A DNA stretch of 64,000 nt from Aeromicrobium endophyticum (GTDB lineage: Bacteria; Actinomycetota; Actinomycetes; Propionibacteriales; Nocardioidaceae): the NCBI RefSeq assembly GCF_003586285.1, contig NZ_QUBR01000001.1, positions 1,977,373 to 2,041,372 of the forward strand. Reading direction: 5' to 3'. The stretch's first letter is position 1. Each line of letters starts with the position of its first letter. A program made the position numbers and the translations under genes. Under the pieces are notes generated by a model. The model worked only from the letters and a program-made list of their open reading frames with translations. It searched no databases and was not told where the DNA came from. Of this stretch, positions 34,738 through 44,604 are shown one piece after another.

Positions 34738-35198
34738 AGACCGTCACCATCGCCCTGGCCGTCGGCCTGCTCCTCGCAGGGTGCAGCGGCTCGTCCGACG
34801 ACGCGCCTGCGCCGAAGCAGACCACGTCGGCGGCCGAGGACCAGAGCCGGCAGGCCAAGGAGCAGGCTGAGCAGAAGGCGGCTGCCGACGACGAGCTCGC
34901 CGAGGCCGTCGGCGACGAGGCGGAGAAGCAGCGGGGCCAGCGCGTCACGATCACGATCAAGGACGGCGAAGTCACGCCCCGGGGCGAGCGGGTCGAGGTG
35001 AAGAAGGGCCAGAGGATCACGCTGCTCGTCACGTCCGACGCCGACGAGGAGATCCACGTGCACTCCGACCCCGAGCACACCTATCAGGTGAAGGCCGGCG
35101 GATCGATCGAGAAGTCCTTCACGATCGACACCCCGGGGCAGGTCGCGGTCGAGGCGCACCACCTGGACGCGACGATCGTGCAGCTCGTCGTCCGGTGA
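34734..35198 (+). CDS. Cupredoxin-like lipoprotein
   Basis: This 154-residue protein has a lipoprotein signal peptide with lipobox LLAGC (Cys17). An Ala/Glu/Lys/Gln-rich helical linker (about residues 35-68) follows, and then a cupredoxin-like beta sandwich (about 70-154: VTITIKDGEVTPRGERVEVKKGQRITLLVTSD). The domain has clustered histidines (EIHVHSDPEH, VEAHHLD) but no cysteine or methionine where a blue-copper site needs them, so a type 1 copper site is absent. It resembles the cupredoxin-like domain next to iron or copper transport proteins. It overlaps both neighbours by 4 bases and probably works outside the membrane with them. Confidence 0.8.
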   Translation: MKTVTIALAVGLLLAGCSGSSDDAPAPKQTTSAAEDQSRQAKEQAEQKAAADDELAEAVGDEAEKQRGQRVTITIKDGEVTPRGERVEVKKGQRITLLVTSDADEEIHVHSDPEHTYQVKAGGSIEKSFTIDTPGQVAVEAHHLDATIVQLVVR

Positions 35199-36436
35199 CC
35201 CTGGCGGCAGCGCCGACCCTGGCGGCGCACGGCGTCGGAGGCTCGACCGATCTGCCGATCCCGTTCCTCTACGCGATGGTCGGGGCCTCGTGGGCGCTGA
35301 CGATCTCGTTCGCGGTGCTGGCGCTGGCCTGGCGGACGCCCCGGCTGCAGGGCTCGTGGACGAGCGAGCCCGGTCGTCGCCGCCCGTGGCTGGCCGTCCT
35401 CGGCATGGCGCTGACCGCGTGGATCCTCGTCGCGCTCTACGCCGGCCCTGACGACGCCTCCAACGGAGGGCTGCAGGCGGTCTACATCTTCGTGTGGGTA
35501 GGCCTGGTGCCGCTGGCGCTCGTGGCCGGACACGTGTGGCGCGACCTCTCGCCCTGGCGGACGCTCACGGGCCGTGGGCGCTGGACCTACCCCGAACGCC
35601 TCGGCTACTGGCCGGCGGTCGCGGGACTGTTCGCCTTCGTGTGGCTCGAGCTGGCCTCGCCCGACCCTGGCTCGGTCGACGCGATGCGCACGTGGGTGGC
35701 GGTCTACGTCGTCGCGATGCTCGCCGGCGGGGCCGCGTTCGGTCCGCGCTGGTTCGACCGCGCCGATCCGTTCGACGTCTACAGCGCGATCGTCGCCCGC
35801 CTGTCGCCAGTCGCCCGTGACGGACGGCTCTCGCGCAACCCCTTGCGCGGCCTGACCACGATCCCGGTCGGTCCTGGGCTGGTCGCGCTGCTGGCGGTGC
35901 TGCTCGGGTCGACGGCCTACGACAGCTTCTCGGCGTCCCCGTTCTGGCAAGGACGAGCCCTGTCGACGCTGCAGCACAGCGCGACGCTGCTGGGCTTCTG
36001 CCTCGTCGTCGGCGTGCTGTTCGCGGTCGCGGCGTCGGCGACCGGGGGAGTCACCCGCGAGGAGCGGCGACGCCTGCCCGGCCTGCTCGCCCACTCCCTC
36101 GTGCCGATCGTCGTCGGCTACGTGTTCGCGCACTACCTGACCTACCTGGTCGAGAAGGGGCAGGGCGCCTTCCACGCCCTGCTCGACCCGTTGGGCCGTG
36201 GCTGGACGCCGCTCGGCGACCCGTCGATCTCGTACGTCCTGTCGGACCACCCGTCGATGCTCGCGGCCCTCAAGGTGACCTTCGTGGTCGCGGGCCACGT
36301 GCTGGCGGTCGTCGCGGCGCACGACCGCGCCCTGGTGCTGCTGCCGAGGGCGCACCGGCTGAGCGGCCAGCTCGCGATGCTGGTGCTGATGGTCGCCTAC
36401 ACCTTCACGGGCCTGTACCTGCTGTTCTCCGTCTGA
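35195..36436 (+). CDS. Polytopic membrane protein, family sometimes labelled fenitrothion hydrolase
   Basis: This 413-residue protein has about ten transmembrane helices and begins with a GTG that overlaps the lipoprotein stop (GTGA, 35195-35198). Notable features are an early AAHGVGGSTDLPIP segment (an extracytoplasmic HGxGGxxDLP-like motif), HVWRDLSPWRTL near residue 115, RADPFDVYSAIVARLSPVA (about 188-206) and paired histidines in AHSLVPIVVGYVFAHYLTYLVE (about 303-324). From memory, homologues in actinobacteria carry the label fenitrothion hydrolase, but that label says nothing reliable here. It is the last gene of the operon and the function is unknown. Confidence 0.78.
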   Translation: MTLAAAPTLAAHGVGGSTDLPIPFLYAMVGASWALTISFAVLALAWRTPRLQGSWTSEPGRRRPWLAVLGMALTAWILVALYAGPDDASNGGLQAVYIFVWVGLVPLALVAGHVWRDLSPWRTLTGRGRWTYPERLGYWPAVAGLFAFVWLELASPDPGSVDAMRTWVAVYVVAMLAGGAAFGPRWFDRADPFDVYSAIVARLSPVARDGRLSRNPLRGLTTIPVGPGLVALLAVLLGSTAYDSFSASPFWQGRALSTLQHSATLLGFCLVVGVLFAVAASATGGVTREERRRLPGLLAHSLVPIVVGYVFAHYLTYLVEKGQGAFHALLDPLGRGWTPLGDPSISYVLSDHPSMLAALKVTFVVAGHVLAVVAAHDRALVLLPRAHRLSGQLAMLVLMVAYTFTGLYLLFSV

Positions 36437-36457
36437 CCCCGGCGCTACGGTCACACC

Positions 36458-37021
36458 ATGGCGACGATCTACAACACCGCGACGAGCCTCGACGGCTTCC
36501 TGGCGACCCCCGACCACTCGCTGCAGTGGCTCTTCGACGTGCCCGGCGCGGACGACGAAGAGGGCGGCATCGGCGACTTCCTCGACGGGGTCGGGGCCCT
36601 GGCCATGGGCTCGTCGACCTACGAGTGGGTCGTCGAGCACGAGTCGCTCCTCGAACGTCCCGAGACCTGGACGGCCTGGTACGGCGACCGGCCGTGCTGG
36701 GTCTTCACGACGCGCGATCTTCCCGTCGTCGTCGGGGCCGACATCCGATTCACCCGCGCGCCGGTGGAGCAGGCCCACGCCGAGATGGTCGCTGCGGCCG
36801 GCGACCGCGACGTCTGGCTGATGGGAGGCGGCGACCTCGCCGGTCAGCTCGCCGATCGCGGGCTGCTCGACCGCGTCACCGTCACGATCGCCCCGGTGAC
36901 CCTCGGCGCGGGGGCTCCGCTGCTGCCGCGCGACATCCGCTCCGATCGCCTGACCCTCCGATCGGTCGAGCGCCGCGGGCCGTTCGCCGAGCTGACGTAC
37001 GACGTCGCCGCACCTGCCTGA
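36458..37021 (+). CDS. RibD C-terminal / dihydrofolate reductase-like family protein
   Basis: This 187-residue NADPH-fold protein starts with YNTATSLDGFLATPDHSLQWLF and contains ALAMGSSTYEWVVEH (about residues 47-61), then DVWLMGGGDLAGQLADRGLLDRVTVTIAPVTLGAGAPLLP (about 112-151). It is a diverged paralogue of the gene at 4011 (same family, different subgroup). It starts 21 bases after the membrane operon, so it could be read through from it. The substrate is unknown. Confidence 0.83.
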   Translation: MATIYNTATSLDGFLATPDHSLQWLFDVPGADDEEGGIGDFLDGVGALAMGSSTYEWVVEHESLLERPETWTAWYGDRPCWVFTTRDLPVVVGADIRFTRAPVEQAHAEMVAAAGDRDVWLMGGGDLAGQLADRGLLDRVTVTIAPVTLGAGAPLLPRDIRSDRLTLRSVERRGPFAELTYDVAAPA

Positions 37022-37051
37022 TTGCGTTGCGTTGATTAGCACTCGTATAGT
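37022..37051 (+). promoter_or_regulatory. Predicted groEL promoter
   Basis: TTGCGT (37022-37027), an 18-base spacer and TATAGT (37046-37051) make a vegetative-type promoter. The -10 box lies inside the spacer of the CIRCE operator, so HrcA binding would block it. The resulting leader is about 140 bases. Confidence 0.6.
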
Positions 37052-37062
37052 GAGAGTGCCAG
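37036..37062. promoter_or_regulatory. CIRCE operator (HrcA site)
   Basis: TTAGCACTC (37036-37044), 9 bases, then GAGTGCCAG (37054-37062) matches the CIRCE consensus, with three mismatched bases at the outer end of the right arm. HrcA repression of groEL, relieved by heat shock, is expected. Confidence 0.9.
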
Positions 37063-37162
37063 ACATGAACGTCTGGAAGCACCGGTCAGATCGATGAGGG
37101 TGCGGGCCGCGGCGAGAAGGGTTCGCCACACGCCGCACTCGTCCGTCGCGGGCATCGCCTGA

Positions 37163-38833
<1,671 letters not shown>

Positions 38834-38865
38834 GCCCACTCCGCTGACGCACCACCTGCACCACC

Positions 38866-38906
38866 GAGGGCCCCGGCTCCACGCACCGCGTGGGGACGGG
38901 GCCCTC
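38866..38906 (+). terminator. groEL terminator hairpin
   Basis: GAGGGCCCCG (38866-38875) pairs with CGGGGCCCTC (38897-38906). The inner CTCCACGC against GCGTGGGG extends the stem, leaving a small loop around 38884. It is very stable, 32 bases after the groEL stop, without a T-tract. Confidence 0.8.
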
Positions 38907-38937
38907 GTCCGTCCCCGGCCTCGTCCGTCCCCGGCCC

Positions 38938-39020
38938 GCGACTGGTGCGATCTCGCGATTCTGAGACGGCGAGTCCCGCGAGCCTGCGCCACTCGCGGGC
39001 CGGTGTGCGCCACTCGCGAT
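38938..39020. repeat. Intergenic palindromic repeat, family A, copy 2 (inverted, diverged)
   Basis: Read on the minus strand it has the same order as the other copies: an extra half-arm GCGAGTGGCGCAC, then a hairpin with GCGAGTGGCGCAGG and ATCGCACCAGTCGC arms around a core GACTCGCCGTCTC. Copies 1 and 3 have core GACACGCCGTCCC. Confidence 0.6.
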
Positions 39021-39168
39021 ACCGCGTGAGACCCACGTCTCGCGACGGATCCCAGATGGTGAGAACCGTCCGGACGGTGCACCGGACGTTCCTAGCGTGG
39101 AGTCACGCGGAGCAACCCTCCGCCGCTGACAACACCCCCGGCCACCAGCCGGCACGAAAGGAACCACC

Positions 39169-40104
39169 ATGTCCGACCAGCTCATCGAGGCCCCCCGGAA
39201 GAAGAGGGGCGGCCTGATCGCGGCCGTCGCCGTCGTCGTGATCGCGATCGTCGCGGCGCTCGCCTACGTCCTGACGTCGGGTGACGACGACTCCTCGGCC
39301 TCGGGCACGAGCGGCAAGACCGTCCGCATCGGTGTCGTCGGCGCCAGCGATCCCTACTGGACGGTCTACAAGAAGGCCGCCGCCGACGAGGGCATCGACG
39401 TCGACATCGTCGACTTCACCGACTACACGCAGCCCAACCCGGCGCTCGACGCCGACGAGCTCGACCTCAACCAGTTCCAGCACCTGGTGTACCTCGCGGA
39501 CTACAACGTCGCGAACGGCAAGAAGCTCGTGCCGGTCGGCTCGACCGCGGTCTACCCCTTGGGCCTGTACTCGAAGGAGTACTCGTCGGTCGACGAGATC
39601 CCCGCGGGTGCGACCGTCGCGGTGCCCGACGACGCCAGCAACCAGGCGCGCGGCCTGCGGCTGCTGCAGACGGCCGGACTCATCACGCTCAAGGACGGCG
39701 GGACGATCTTCTCCGACCTGTCGGGCGTCGACACGAGCGCGTCGAAGGTCAAGGTCAAGGACCTGTCGGCCGACATCACCGCCACGAGCCTCGACGACGT
39801 CGCGGCCGCGATCATCAACAACGACTTCGTCGAGAAGGCCGGCCTGACGTTCGCCGACGCCATCGCGAAGGACGGACCGTCCGAGCCGGGTGCCGCGCCC
39901 TACGTCAACGTCTTCGCGGCCCGCGACGCCGACAAGGACAACAAGACGTACCGCAAGCTCGTCGAGATCTTCCAGGACACCAAGGCCGTGACCGACAGTC
40001 TGCAGGACGTCTCGGGCGACACCGCCGTGCTCGTCAAGGAGCCGGCCGCCGACCTGCAGTCGCTGCTCGCCGATGTCGAGAAGGACACGGCAGCCACCAA
40101 GTGA
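39169..40104 (+). CDS. metQ: MetQ/NlpA-family substrate-binding protein, membrane-anchored without lipobox
   Basis: This 311-residue binding protein of the MetQ (NLPA) family has the motifs VRIGVVGASDPYW, DFTDYTQPNPALDADELDLNQFQH (about residues 82-105), GLYSKEYSSVDEIPAGATVAVPDDASNQARGLRLLQTAGLI (about 130-170) and VVNVFAARD-like PYVNVFAARDAD. These bind methionine or related substrates. The N-terminus is odd: a basic stretch and one hydrophobic helix (about 14-37) with no lipobox cysteine, so it would stay as an uncleaved membrane anchor. It is the first gene of a metQNI operon. GAAAGGA precedes the ATG. Confidence 0.87.
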   Translation: MSDQLIEAPRKKRGGLIAAVAVVVIAIVAALAYVLTSGDDDSSASGTSGKTVRIGVVGASDPYWTVYKKAAADEGIDVDIVDFTDYTQPNPALDADELDLNQFQHLVYLADYNVANGKKLVPVGSTAVYPLGLYSKEYSSVDEIPAGATVAVPDDASNQARGLRLLQTAGLITLKDGGTIFSDLSGVDTSASKVKVKDLSADITATSLDDVAAAIINNDFVEKAGLTFADAIAKDGPSEPGAAPYVNVFAARDADKDNKTYRKLVEIFQDTKAVTDSLQDVSGDTAVLVKEPAADLQSLLADVEKDTAATK

Positions 40105-40117
40105 CCGGCCCGCGGCA

Positions 40118-40150
40118 GTCCCGGGACGCAGCGATCCTGCGTCCCGGGAC
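40118..40150 (+). terminator. Attenuating hairpin between metQ and metN
   Basis: GTCCCGGGACGCA (40118-40130) and TGCGTCCCGGGAC (40138-40150) are perfect 13-base arms with a 7-base loop, between the binding-protein and ATPase genes. It could stabilise the metQ message or lower metNI expression. Confidence 0.65.
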
Positions 40151-40177
40151 CGTCCGCGTGCGAGAGAGGGACCACGC

Positions 40178-41206
40178 ATGACACTCATCGAGCTCCGGGG
40201 CGTCTCCAAGACGTTCCCGCCGACGCGCAAGGGCGGCGAGCCCGTCCACGCCGTGCGCGACGTCGACCTCTCCGTCGAGGCGGGCGAGATCGTCGGCATC
40301 GTCGGCTACTCGGGCGCCGGCAAGTCGACGCTGGTGCGCCTCGTCAACGCGCTCGAGCCGGCGACGTCGGGCCAGCTGTTCGTCGACGGCACCGACCTGA
40401 CGACGCTGGGCGAGCGGCAGCTGCAGAAGGTGCGGCTCGACATCGGCATGATCTTCCAGCAGTTCAACCTGCTGCAGTCGCGGACCGTCTGGGGCAATGT
40501 CGCGTACCCGCTCGAGGTGGCCGGGGTGCCGAAGGCCGAGCACCAGCGCCGCATCTCCGACCTGCTCAACTTCGTCGGTCTCGCCGACAAGGCCCACGCG
40601 TGGCCCGAGGAGCTCTCGGGCGGCCAGAAGCAGCGCGTCGGCATCGCCCGCGCCCTCGCGACGTCCCCGAAGATCCTGCTCGCCGACGAGGCCACGAGCG
40701 CGCTCGACCCCGAGACGACCGTCGAGGTGCTGCGACTGCTCGCGAAGGTCAACACCGAGCTCGGCATCACGATCGTCGTCATCACGCACGAGATGGACGT
40801 CGTCAAGACGATCGCCGACCGCGTCGTCGTGATGGAGCAGGGTCGCATCGTCGAGCAGGGGCCGGTGTTCGAGATCTTCTCGGCTCCCCGCGAGCAGGCC
40901 ACGCGGCGCTTCGTCGCGACCCTCGTCGACGCCGTGCCGGACGCCGTCGAGATCGAGGGCCTGCGGCGCACGCACGGCGGACGTCTGCTGACGCTGTCGT
41001 TCCGCGACGAGTCGGTCAGCCAGTCGGCGGTGTTCGCCGAGATCATCGGCCGCGGGGTCGAGTTCGAGCTCGTCTTCGGTGGTATCGAGGACGTCCGGGG
41101 TCGCTCGTTCGGGCACCTGACGCTCGAGCTGCGCGGTGACGCCGCGGCGGTCGACGAGGCCGTCAGGGCCGTCGGGGCCTTGGTCGAGACGACGGAGGTG
41201 GCGTGA
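40178..41206 (+). CDS. metN: Methionine importer ATP-binding protein
   Basis: This 342-residue ABC ATPase has Walker A GYSGAGKST (residues 43-51), a Q-loop in IFQQFNLL, the signature LSGGQKQR, Walker B ILLADEATSALDPET and an H-loop histidine in VVITHEMDV. The C-terminal region (about residues 265-335) fits the NIL regulatory domain, which senses methionine in MetN. I used the ATG at 40178; an in-frame start at 40073 would lie within metQ. It is followed by metI with a one-base overlap. Methionine specificity is inferred from the family and the NIL domain. Confidence 0.92.
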   Translation: MTLIELRGVSKTFPPTRKGGEPVHAVRDVDLSVEAGEIVGIVGYSGAGKSTLVRLVNALEPATSGQLFVDGTDLTTLGERQLQKVRLDIGMIFQQFNLLQSRTVWGNVAYPLEVAGVPKAEHQRRISDLLNFVGLADKAHAWPEELSGGQKQRVGIARALATSPKILLADEATSALDPETTVEVLRLLAKVNTELGITIVVITHEMDVVKTIADRVVVMEQGRIVEQGPVFEIFSAPREQATRRFVATLVDAVPDAVEIEGLRRTHGGRLLTLSFRDESVSQSAVFAEIIGRGVEFELVFGGIEDVRGRSFGHLTLELRGDAAAVDEAVRAVGALVETTEVA

Positions 41207-41865
41207 TGGATCGCGTGGTCGAGCTGCGCCCCGAGTTCGTCGAGGGTCTGATCGTGACCCTGCGGCTGGCTGCCGCAGGGCTGTTCGTCGGCGGCGCGAT
41301 CGGCCTGGCCATCGGCACGGCGCTCTACGTCTCGCGGACGCGCGGCATCGTGCCGAGCCGGCCCGTCAGCGTCATCCTGAACGTGCTGGTCAACATCATG
41401 CGGCCCATCCCGTTCGTGCTGATCCTGATCGTGCTGCAGCCGGTGTCGCGGTGGTTCGGCATCTCCGGCATCAGCGAGGGACACGCCGTCGTGACGATCG
41501 TGTTCGCCTCGGCGTTCGGCATCGCGCGCATCGTCGAGCAGAACCTCGTGGCGGTCGACCCGGGCGTGCTCGAGGCAGCCCGGGCGATGGGCGCGAGCCG
41601 GTGGCGGGTCGTCCGGACGGTCCTGCTGCCCGAGGCGTGTGGCTCGCTGATCCTGGGCTTCACCTACGCACTCGTCGCGATCGTCGACATGACGACCCTC
41701 GCCGGCATCATCGGCGTCCACTCGCTCGGCTACGTCGCGCTGACGTACGGGCTGCGGCAGTTCGACTGGACCGTCACCGCCGTCGCGATCCTCATCATCA
41801 TCGTGATCGTGCAGATCGGTCAGTTCGCCGGCAACGCCTGGGCCCGCAAGGTGCTGCGCCGCTAG
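41206..41865 (+). CDS. metI: Methionine importer permease
   Basis: The 219-residue permease has about five transmembrane helices and the EAA loop VLEAARAMGASRWRVVRTVLLPEA (about residues 122-145) that contacts MetN. FVEGLIVTLRLAAAGLFVGGAIGLAIGTALY opens the first helix. The ATG at 41206 overlaps the metN stop by one base, and GGAGG lies 7 bases before it. A GTG at 41203 is less well placed. It is the third gene of metQNI and converges with the dioxygenase gene across a family A palindrome. Confidence 0.92.
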   Translation: MDRVVELRPEFVEGLIVTLRLAAAGLFVGGAIGLAIGTALYVSRTRGIVPSRPVSVILNVLVNIMRPIPFVLILIVLQPVSRWFGISGISEGHAVVTIVFASAFGIARIVEQNLVAVDPGVLEAARAMGASRWRVVRTVLLPEACGSLILGFTYALVAIVDMTTLAGIIGVHSLGYVALTYGLRQFDWTVTAVAILIIIVIVQIGQFAGNAWARKVLRR

Positions 41866-41877
41866 CCGCACCCGTTC

Positions 41878-41960
41878 GCGAGTGGTGCACTCCCGTCCCC
41901 GAGTGGTGCGTCGTGGTCAGACACGCCGTCCCACTTCGTCCAGGACGCACCACTCGCGGC
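41878..41960. repeat. Intergenic palindromic repeat, family A, copy 3
   Basis: Perfect 13-base arms CGAGTGGTGCGTC (41900-41912) and GACGCACCACTCG (41944-41956) flank the core GACACGCCGTCCC, which is shared exactly with copy 1. An extra half-arm GCGAGTGGTGCAC lies at 41878-41890. It sits between convergent metI and the dioxygenase gene. Confidence 0.85.
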
Positions 41961-41975
41961 GTCGGTGGGCGGGGG

Positions 41976-42818
41976 TCAGAGGTGGGTGCGGACGTCCCGC
42001 AGCTCGGGGAAGAAGGTCAGCTCGAGGGCCTTCTGCAAGAAGTGGACGCCCGACGACCCGCCGGTGCCACGCTTGAAGCCGATGATCCGCTCGACGGTCT
42101 TGAGGTGCCTGAACCGCCACAGCTGGAAGCTCTCCTCGACGTCGACGAGCTCCTCGCACATCTCGTACGCGTCCCAGTGGGTGTCGGGGTCGGCGTAGAC
42201 GCGGCGCAGCACCTCGGTCACGCCGGCGTCGGCGACGTACGGCTGGGCGAGATCGCGCTCGAGCACCGCCGCCGGCACCTCGTGGCCGCGCCGCGCGAGG
42301 AAGCCCAGGAACGCGTCGTAGATGCTCGGCGACGCCAGATCGGCGAGCAGCGCGTCGCGCAGCACCGGGTCGTGGTCGAACACGGCGATCATCGCGGGGT
42401 TCTTGTTGCCGAGCAGGAACTCGACGGTGCGGTACTGCGGCGACTGGAAGCCCGACGCCTTGCCGAGGTCGTCCCTGAACTGGACGTACTCGACCGGCGT
42501 CAGGGTCGCGAGCACCGACCACTGCTCGAACATCTGCCGCTGGATCGTCTTGACCCGTGCCAGCCGCTTCAGCGCCGGTGACAGGTCGTCGGCCTCGACG
42601 AGCGAGATCGCCGACCGCAGCTCGTGGATCAGCTGCTTGAGCCACAGCTCGGTGACCTGGTGCTGGATGATGAACAGCATCTCGTCGTGATGGTCCGAGA
42701 CCGGCTGCTGCGCCGCCAGCAGCGTGGGCAGCTGCAGGTAGCCGGCGTACGTCATCTCGCCGCGCAGGTCGGTCGCGACCCCGTCCTCGATCGGTCGCAC
42801 CGCAGAAGGATCCGTCAT
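41976..42818 (-). CDS. kynA: Tryptophan 2,3-dioxygenase
   Basis: The 280-residue haem enzyme opens L-tryptophan to N-formylkynurenine. Conserved blocks include [19 protein letters not shown] (about residues 23-41), [24 protein letters not shown] (about 44-67, substrate and haem pocket), [17 protein letters not shown] (about 114-130) and [24 protein letters not shown] (about 234-257), where the His of FRHL is the expected proximal haem ligand. No other kynurenine-pathway genes are nearby. A TACGGT box ends 6 bases before the ATG, which may mean leaderless expression, although no good -35 is visible. Confidence 0.94.
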   Translation of the reverse strand: MTDPSAVRPIEDGVATDLRGEMTYAGYLQLPTLLAAQQPVSDHHDEMLFIIQHQVTELWLKQLIHELRSAISLVEADDLSPALKRLARVKTIQRQMFEQWSVLATLTPVEYVQFRDDLGKASGFQSPQYRTVEFLLGNKNPAMIAVFDHDPVLRDALLADLASPSIYDAFLGFLARRGHEVPAAVLERDLAQPYVADAGVTEVLRRVYADPDTHWDAYEMCEELVDVEESFQLWRFRHLKTVERIIGFKRGTGGSSGVHFLQKALELTFFPELRDVRTHL

Positions 42819-42859
42819 GCCTGAACCGTATGCCGTCGCGGTCGTGAAAGGGTGAGCAC

Positions 42860-43789
42860 ATGGCGCTCATCGAAGCTCGGTCGCTCGGCAAGACCTTCGG
42901 TGCGCACCGGGCAGTCGACGACCTGTCGTTCACGGTGCGTCCCGGCAGCGTCACCGGCTTCCTCGGACCCAACGGCTCGGGCAAGTCCACGACGATGCGC
43001 CTCATGCTCGGCCTCGACCGGGGCGAGGGCATCACGACGTTCGACGGCGTGCCGTTCACCGGCCTCGACCACCCGATGCGCCACGTCGGGGCGCTGCTGG
43101 AGGCCAAGCCGTTCCACCCGACGCGCAAGGCCCGCAACCACCTGCGGATGCTCGCCGCGCCCAACGGCATCGACGACCGCAGGGTCGACGAGGTCATCGA
43201 CATGGTGGGCCTCACGGGCGTCAGGGGTGGACGTCCGGGCAAGTTCAGCCTCGGCATGGGGCAGCGGCTGGGCATCGCCGCTGCGCTGCTCGGCGACCCC
43301 CACACCCTGATCCTCGACGAGCCGAGCAACGGCCTCGACCCGCAAGGCATCACCTGGCTGCGCAACCTGCTCAAGCACCTGGCGCAGCAGGGCCGCTCGG
43401 TCTTCGTGTCCAGCCACCTGCTCCAGGAGATGGCCCTGCTGGCCGACGAGCTCGTGGTCATCGGGCGAGGCCGCATGCTGGCCAACGGCCCGGTGCACGA
43501 CTTCATCTCGCACAGCTCGCTCGGCAGCGTGACGGTCCGCTCACCCGACCTCGGCGCCCTGGCCCCGGCCCTGGAGGCGATCGGGGCGTCCGTCGCCGCC
43601 GCCGACGGCGGCATCGTCGTGCGAGGGGTCACGGCCGAGCAGGTCGGCGACGCCGCGCACGCCGCAGGCCTGCGGCTGCACCAGCTGGCGACGCACGAGG
43701 CCACGCTCGAGGAGGCCTTCCTCGAGGCGACCGGCCTCTCCGAGGAGTTCCGCGGCACCCACCGCCCGAGCGAGGGAGGGCAGCGGTGA
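42860..43789 (+). CDS. ABC-2 type exporter ATP-binding protein
   Basis: The 309-residue ATPase has Walker [11 protein letters not shown] (about residues 36-45), a variant signature [10 protein letters not shown], Walker [16 protein letters not shown] and H-loop [13 protein letters not shown]-terminal extension of about 80 residues (from about 220) is typical of the BcrA/DrrA-like drug-exporter branch. It overlaps the permease gene by 4 bases (GTGA, 43786-43789). The substrate is unknown, with antimicrobial peptides or lipophilic compounds being common in this group. Confidence 0.88.
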   Translation: MALIEARSLGKTFGAHRAVDDLSFTVRPGSVTGFLGPNGSGKSTTMRLMLGLDRGEGITTFDGVPFTGLDHPMRHVGALLEAKPFHPTRKARNHLRMLAAPNGIDDRRVDEVIDMVGLTGVRGGRPGKFSLGMGQRLGIAAALLGDPHTLILDEPSNGLDPQGITWLRNLLKHLAQQGRSVFVSSHLLQEMALLADELVVIGRGRMLANGPVHDFISHSSLGSVTVRSPDLGALAPALEAIGASVAAADGGIVVRGVTAEQVGDAAHAAGLRLHQLATHEATLEEAFLEATGLSEEFRGTHRPSEGGQR

Positions 43790-44604
43790 TCGACGCGCTC
43801 CGCTACGAGTACGTCCGGCTGCGGACGATCGGCTCGACCTACTGGCTGATCGGGTCCGCCCTGGTCTTCCAGCTCGTCTTCGCGGTGCTGATCGCCCTGT
43901 CGCTGGCGTCCTCGTCGACGTTCGGCGGCGGCGACGAGACCTTCGAGATCCTCGCGACGATCGGCGGATCCACCGGCGCGCCGCTGCTGATGGCCTACAT
44001 CGTCGGGCTGCTCGGCGTCTTCTCGACAGGGCACGAGTACCGCCACGGGATGATCCGAGCCACGTTGACCGCCATCCCGCACCGCACGCACGTGTTCGTC
44101 GCCAAGGTCGTCTCGATCGCGGTCCTGGCGGCACTGACCTCGGTGATGTGCGTGCTGATCGCCCTGCTGGCGATCGCGATGTTCGGCCTCGACATGCCCA
44201 GCGGGTCGGCCTTCGTCGAGGTGTCGGCCGGCATCGTGCTGTTCGTGACGCTCTTCGCGCTGTCGGGGCTGGCCTTCGCGGCGATCCTGCGCAACCAGAC
44301 GGCAGCCGTCGCGGTGCTGATGCTGGTGCCGAGCCTGTTCGAGTTCATCATCCAGAGCGTCGTCGTGCTCATCAAGACCAACTCGTCCGATCCGCAGGGC
44401 GAGGGCGGCATCACGGTCATCTTGCGCTACCTGCCGTACGACGCGGGCAGCCAGATGTTCGTGCAGTCGTCGGTCAGCGGATTCGTCCAGCGAGCCATCG
44501 GGGCCGAGCCGTTCGGTGCCGTGGGGGGCGGCGTCGTCATGGGGGTGTTCGTGGCTCTGCTCCTCGGCGGCGCCTACGCGCTGTTCGTCCGGCGTGACGC
44601 CTGA
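43786..44604 (+). CDS. ABC-2 type exporter permease
   Basis: This 272-residue membrane protein has six hydrophobic segments. It contains FSTGHEYRHGMIRATLTAIPHRTHVFVAKV (about residues 82-111), the conserved block of ABC-2 permeases where the EYRxG motif follows the second helix. The GTG at 43786 overlaps the ATPase stop. The stop overlaps the next gene's ATG (TGATG, 44602-44606), so all three may be one transcript. It forms the membrane part of the exporter with the preceding ATPase. Confidence 0.85.
   Translation: MIDALRYEYVRLRTIGSTYWLIGSALVFQLVFAVLIALSLASSSTFGGGDETFEILATIGGSTGAPLLMAYIVGLLGVFSTGHEYRHGMIRATLTAIPHRTHVFVAKVVSIAVLAALTSVMCVLIALLAIAMFGLDMPSGSAFVEVSAGIVLFVTLFALSGLAFAAILRNQTAAVAVLMLVPSLFEFIIQSVVVLIKTNSSDPQGEGGITVILRYLPYDAGSQMFVQSSVSGFVQRAIGAEPFGAVGGGVVMGVFVALLLGGAYALFVRRDA

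Larger units (their letters stand above)
38834..39168. other. Intergenic region between groEL and the methionine importer
   Basis: This 335-base gap holds the groEL terminator (38866-38906), a family A palindromic repeat (38938-39020) and about 150 bases upstream of the importer gene. In the last part I see a GTCCGGAC palindrome (39067-39074), a GCAACCCTCC stretch and GAAAGGA before the ATG. I see no complete riboswitch and no small gene I can support. Confidence 0.6.

Noticed and set aside
32696..36436. A blue-copper (type 1) site in the cupredoxin-like lipoprotein
   Set aside because: The domain has histidines but no cysteine or methionine in the needed positions. The only cysteine is the lipidation residue.
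39021..39168. A second SAM-type riboswitch upstream of metQ
   Set aside because: Only a GCAACC-like stretch is present. I could not find the paired P1, the GGCCCGAUGA-type core or the closing helix, so there is no support.
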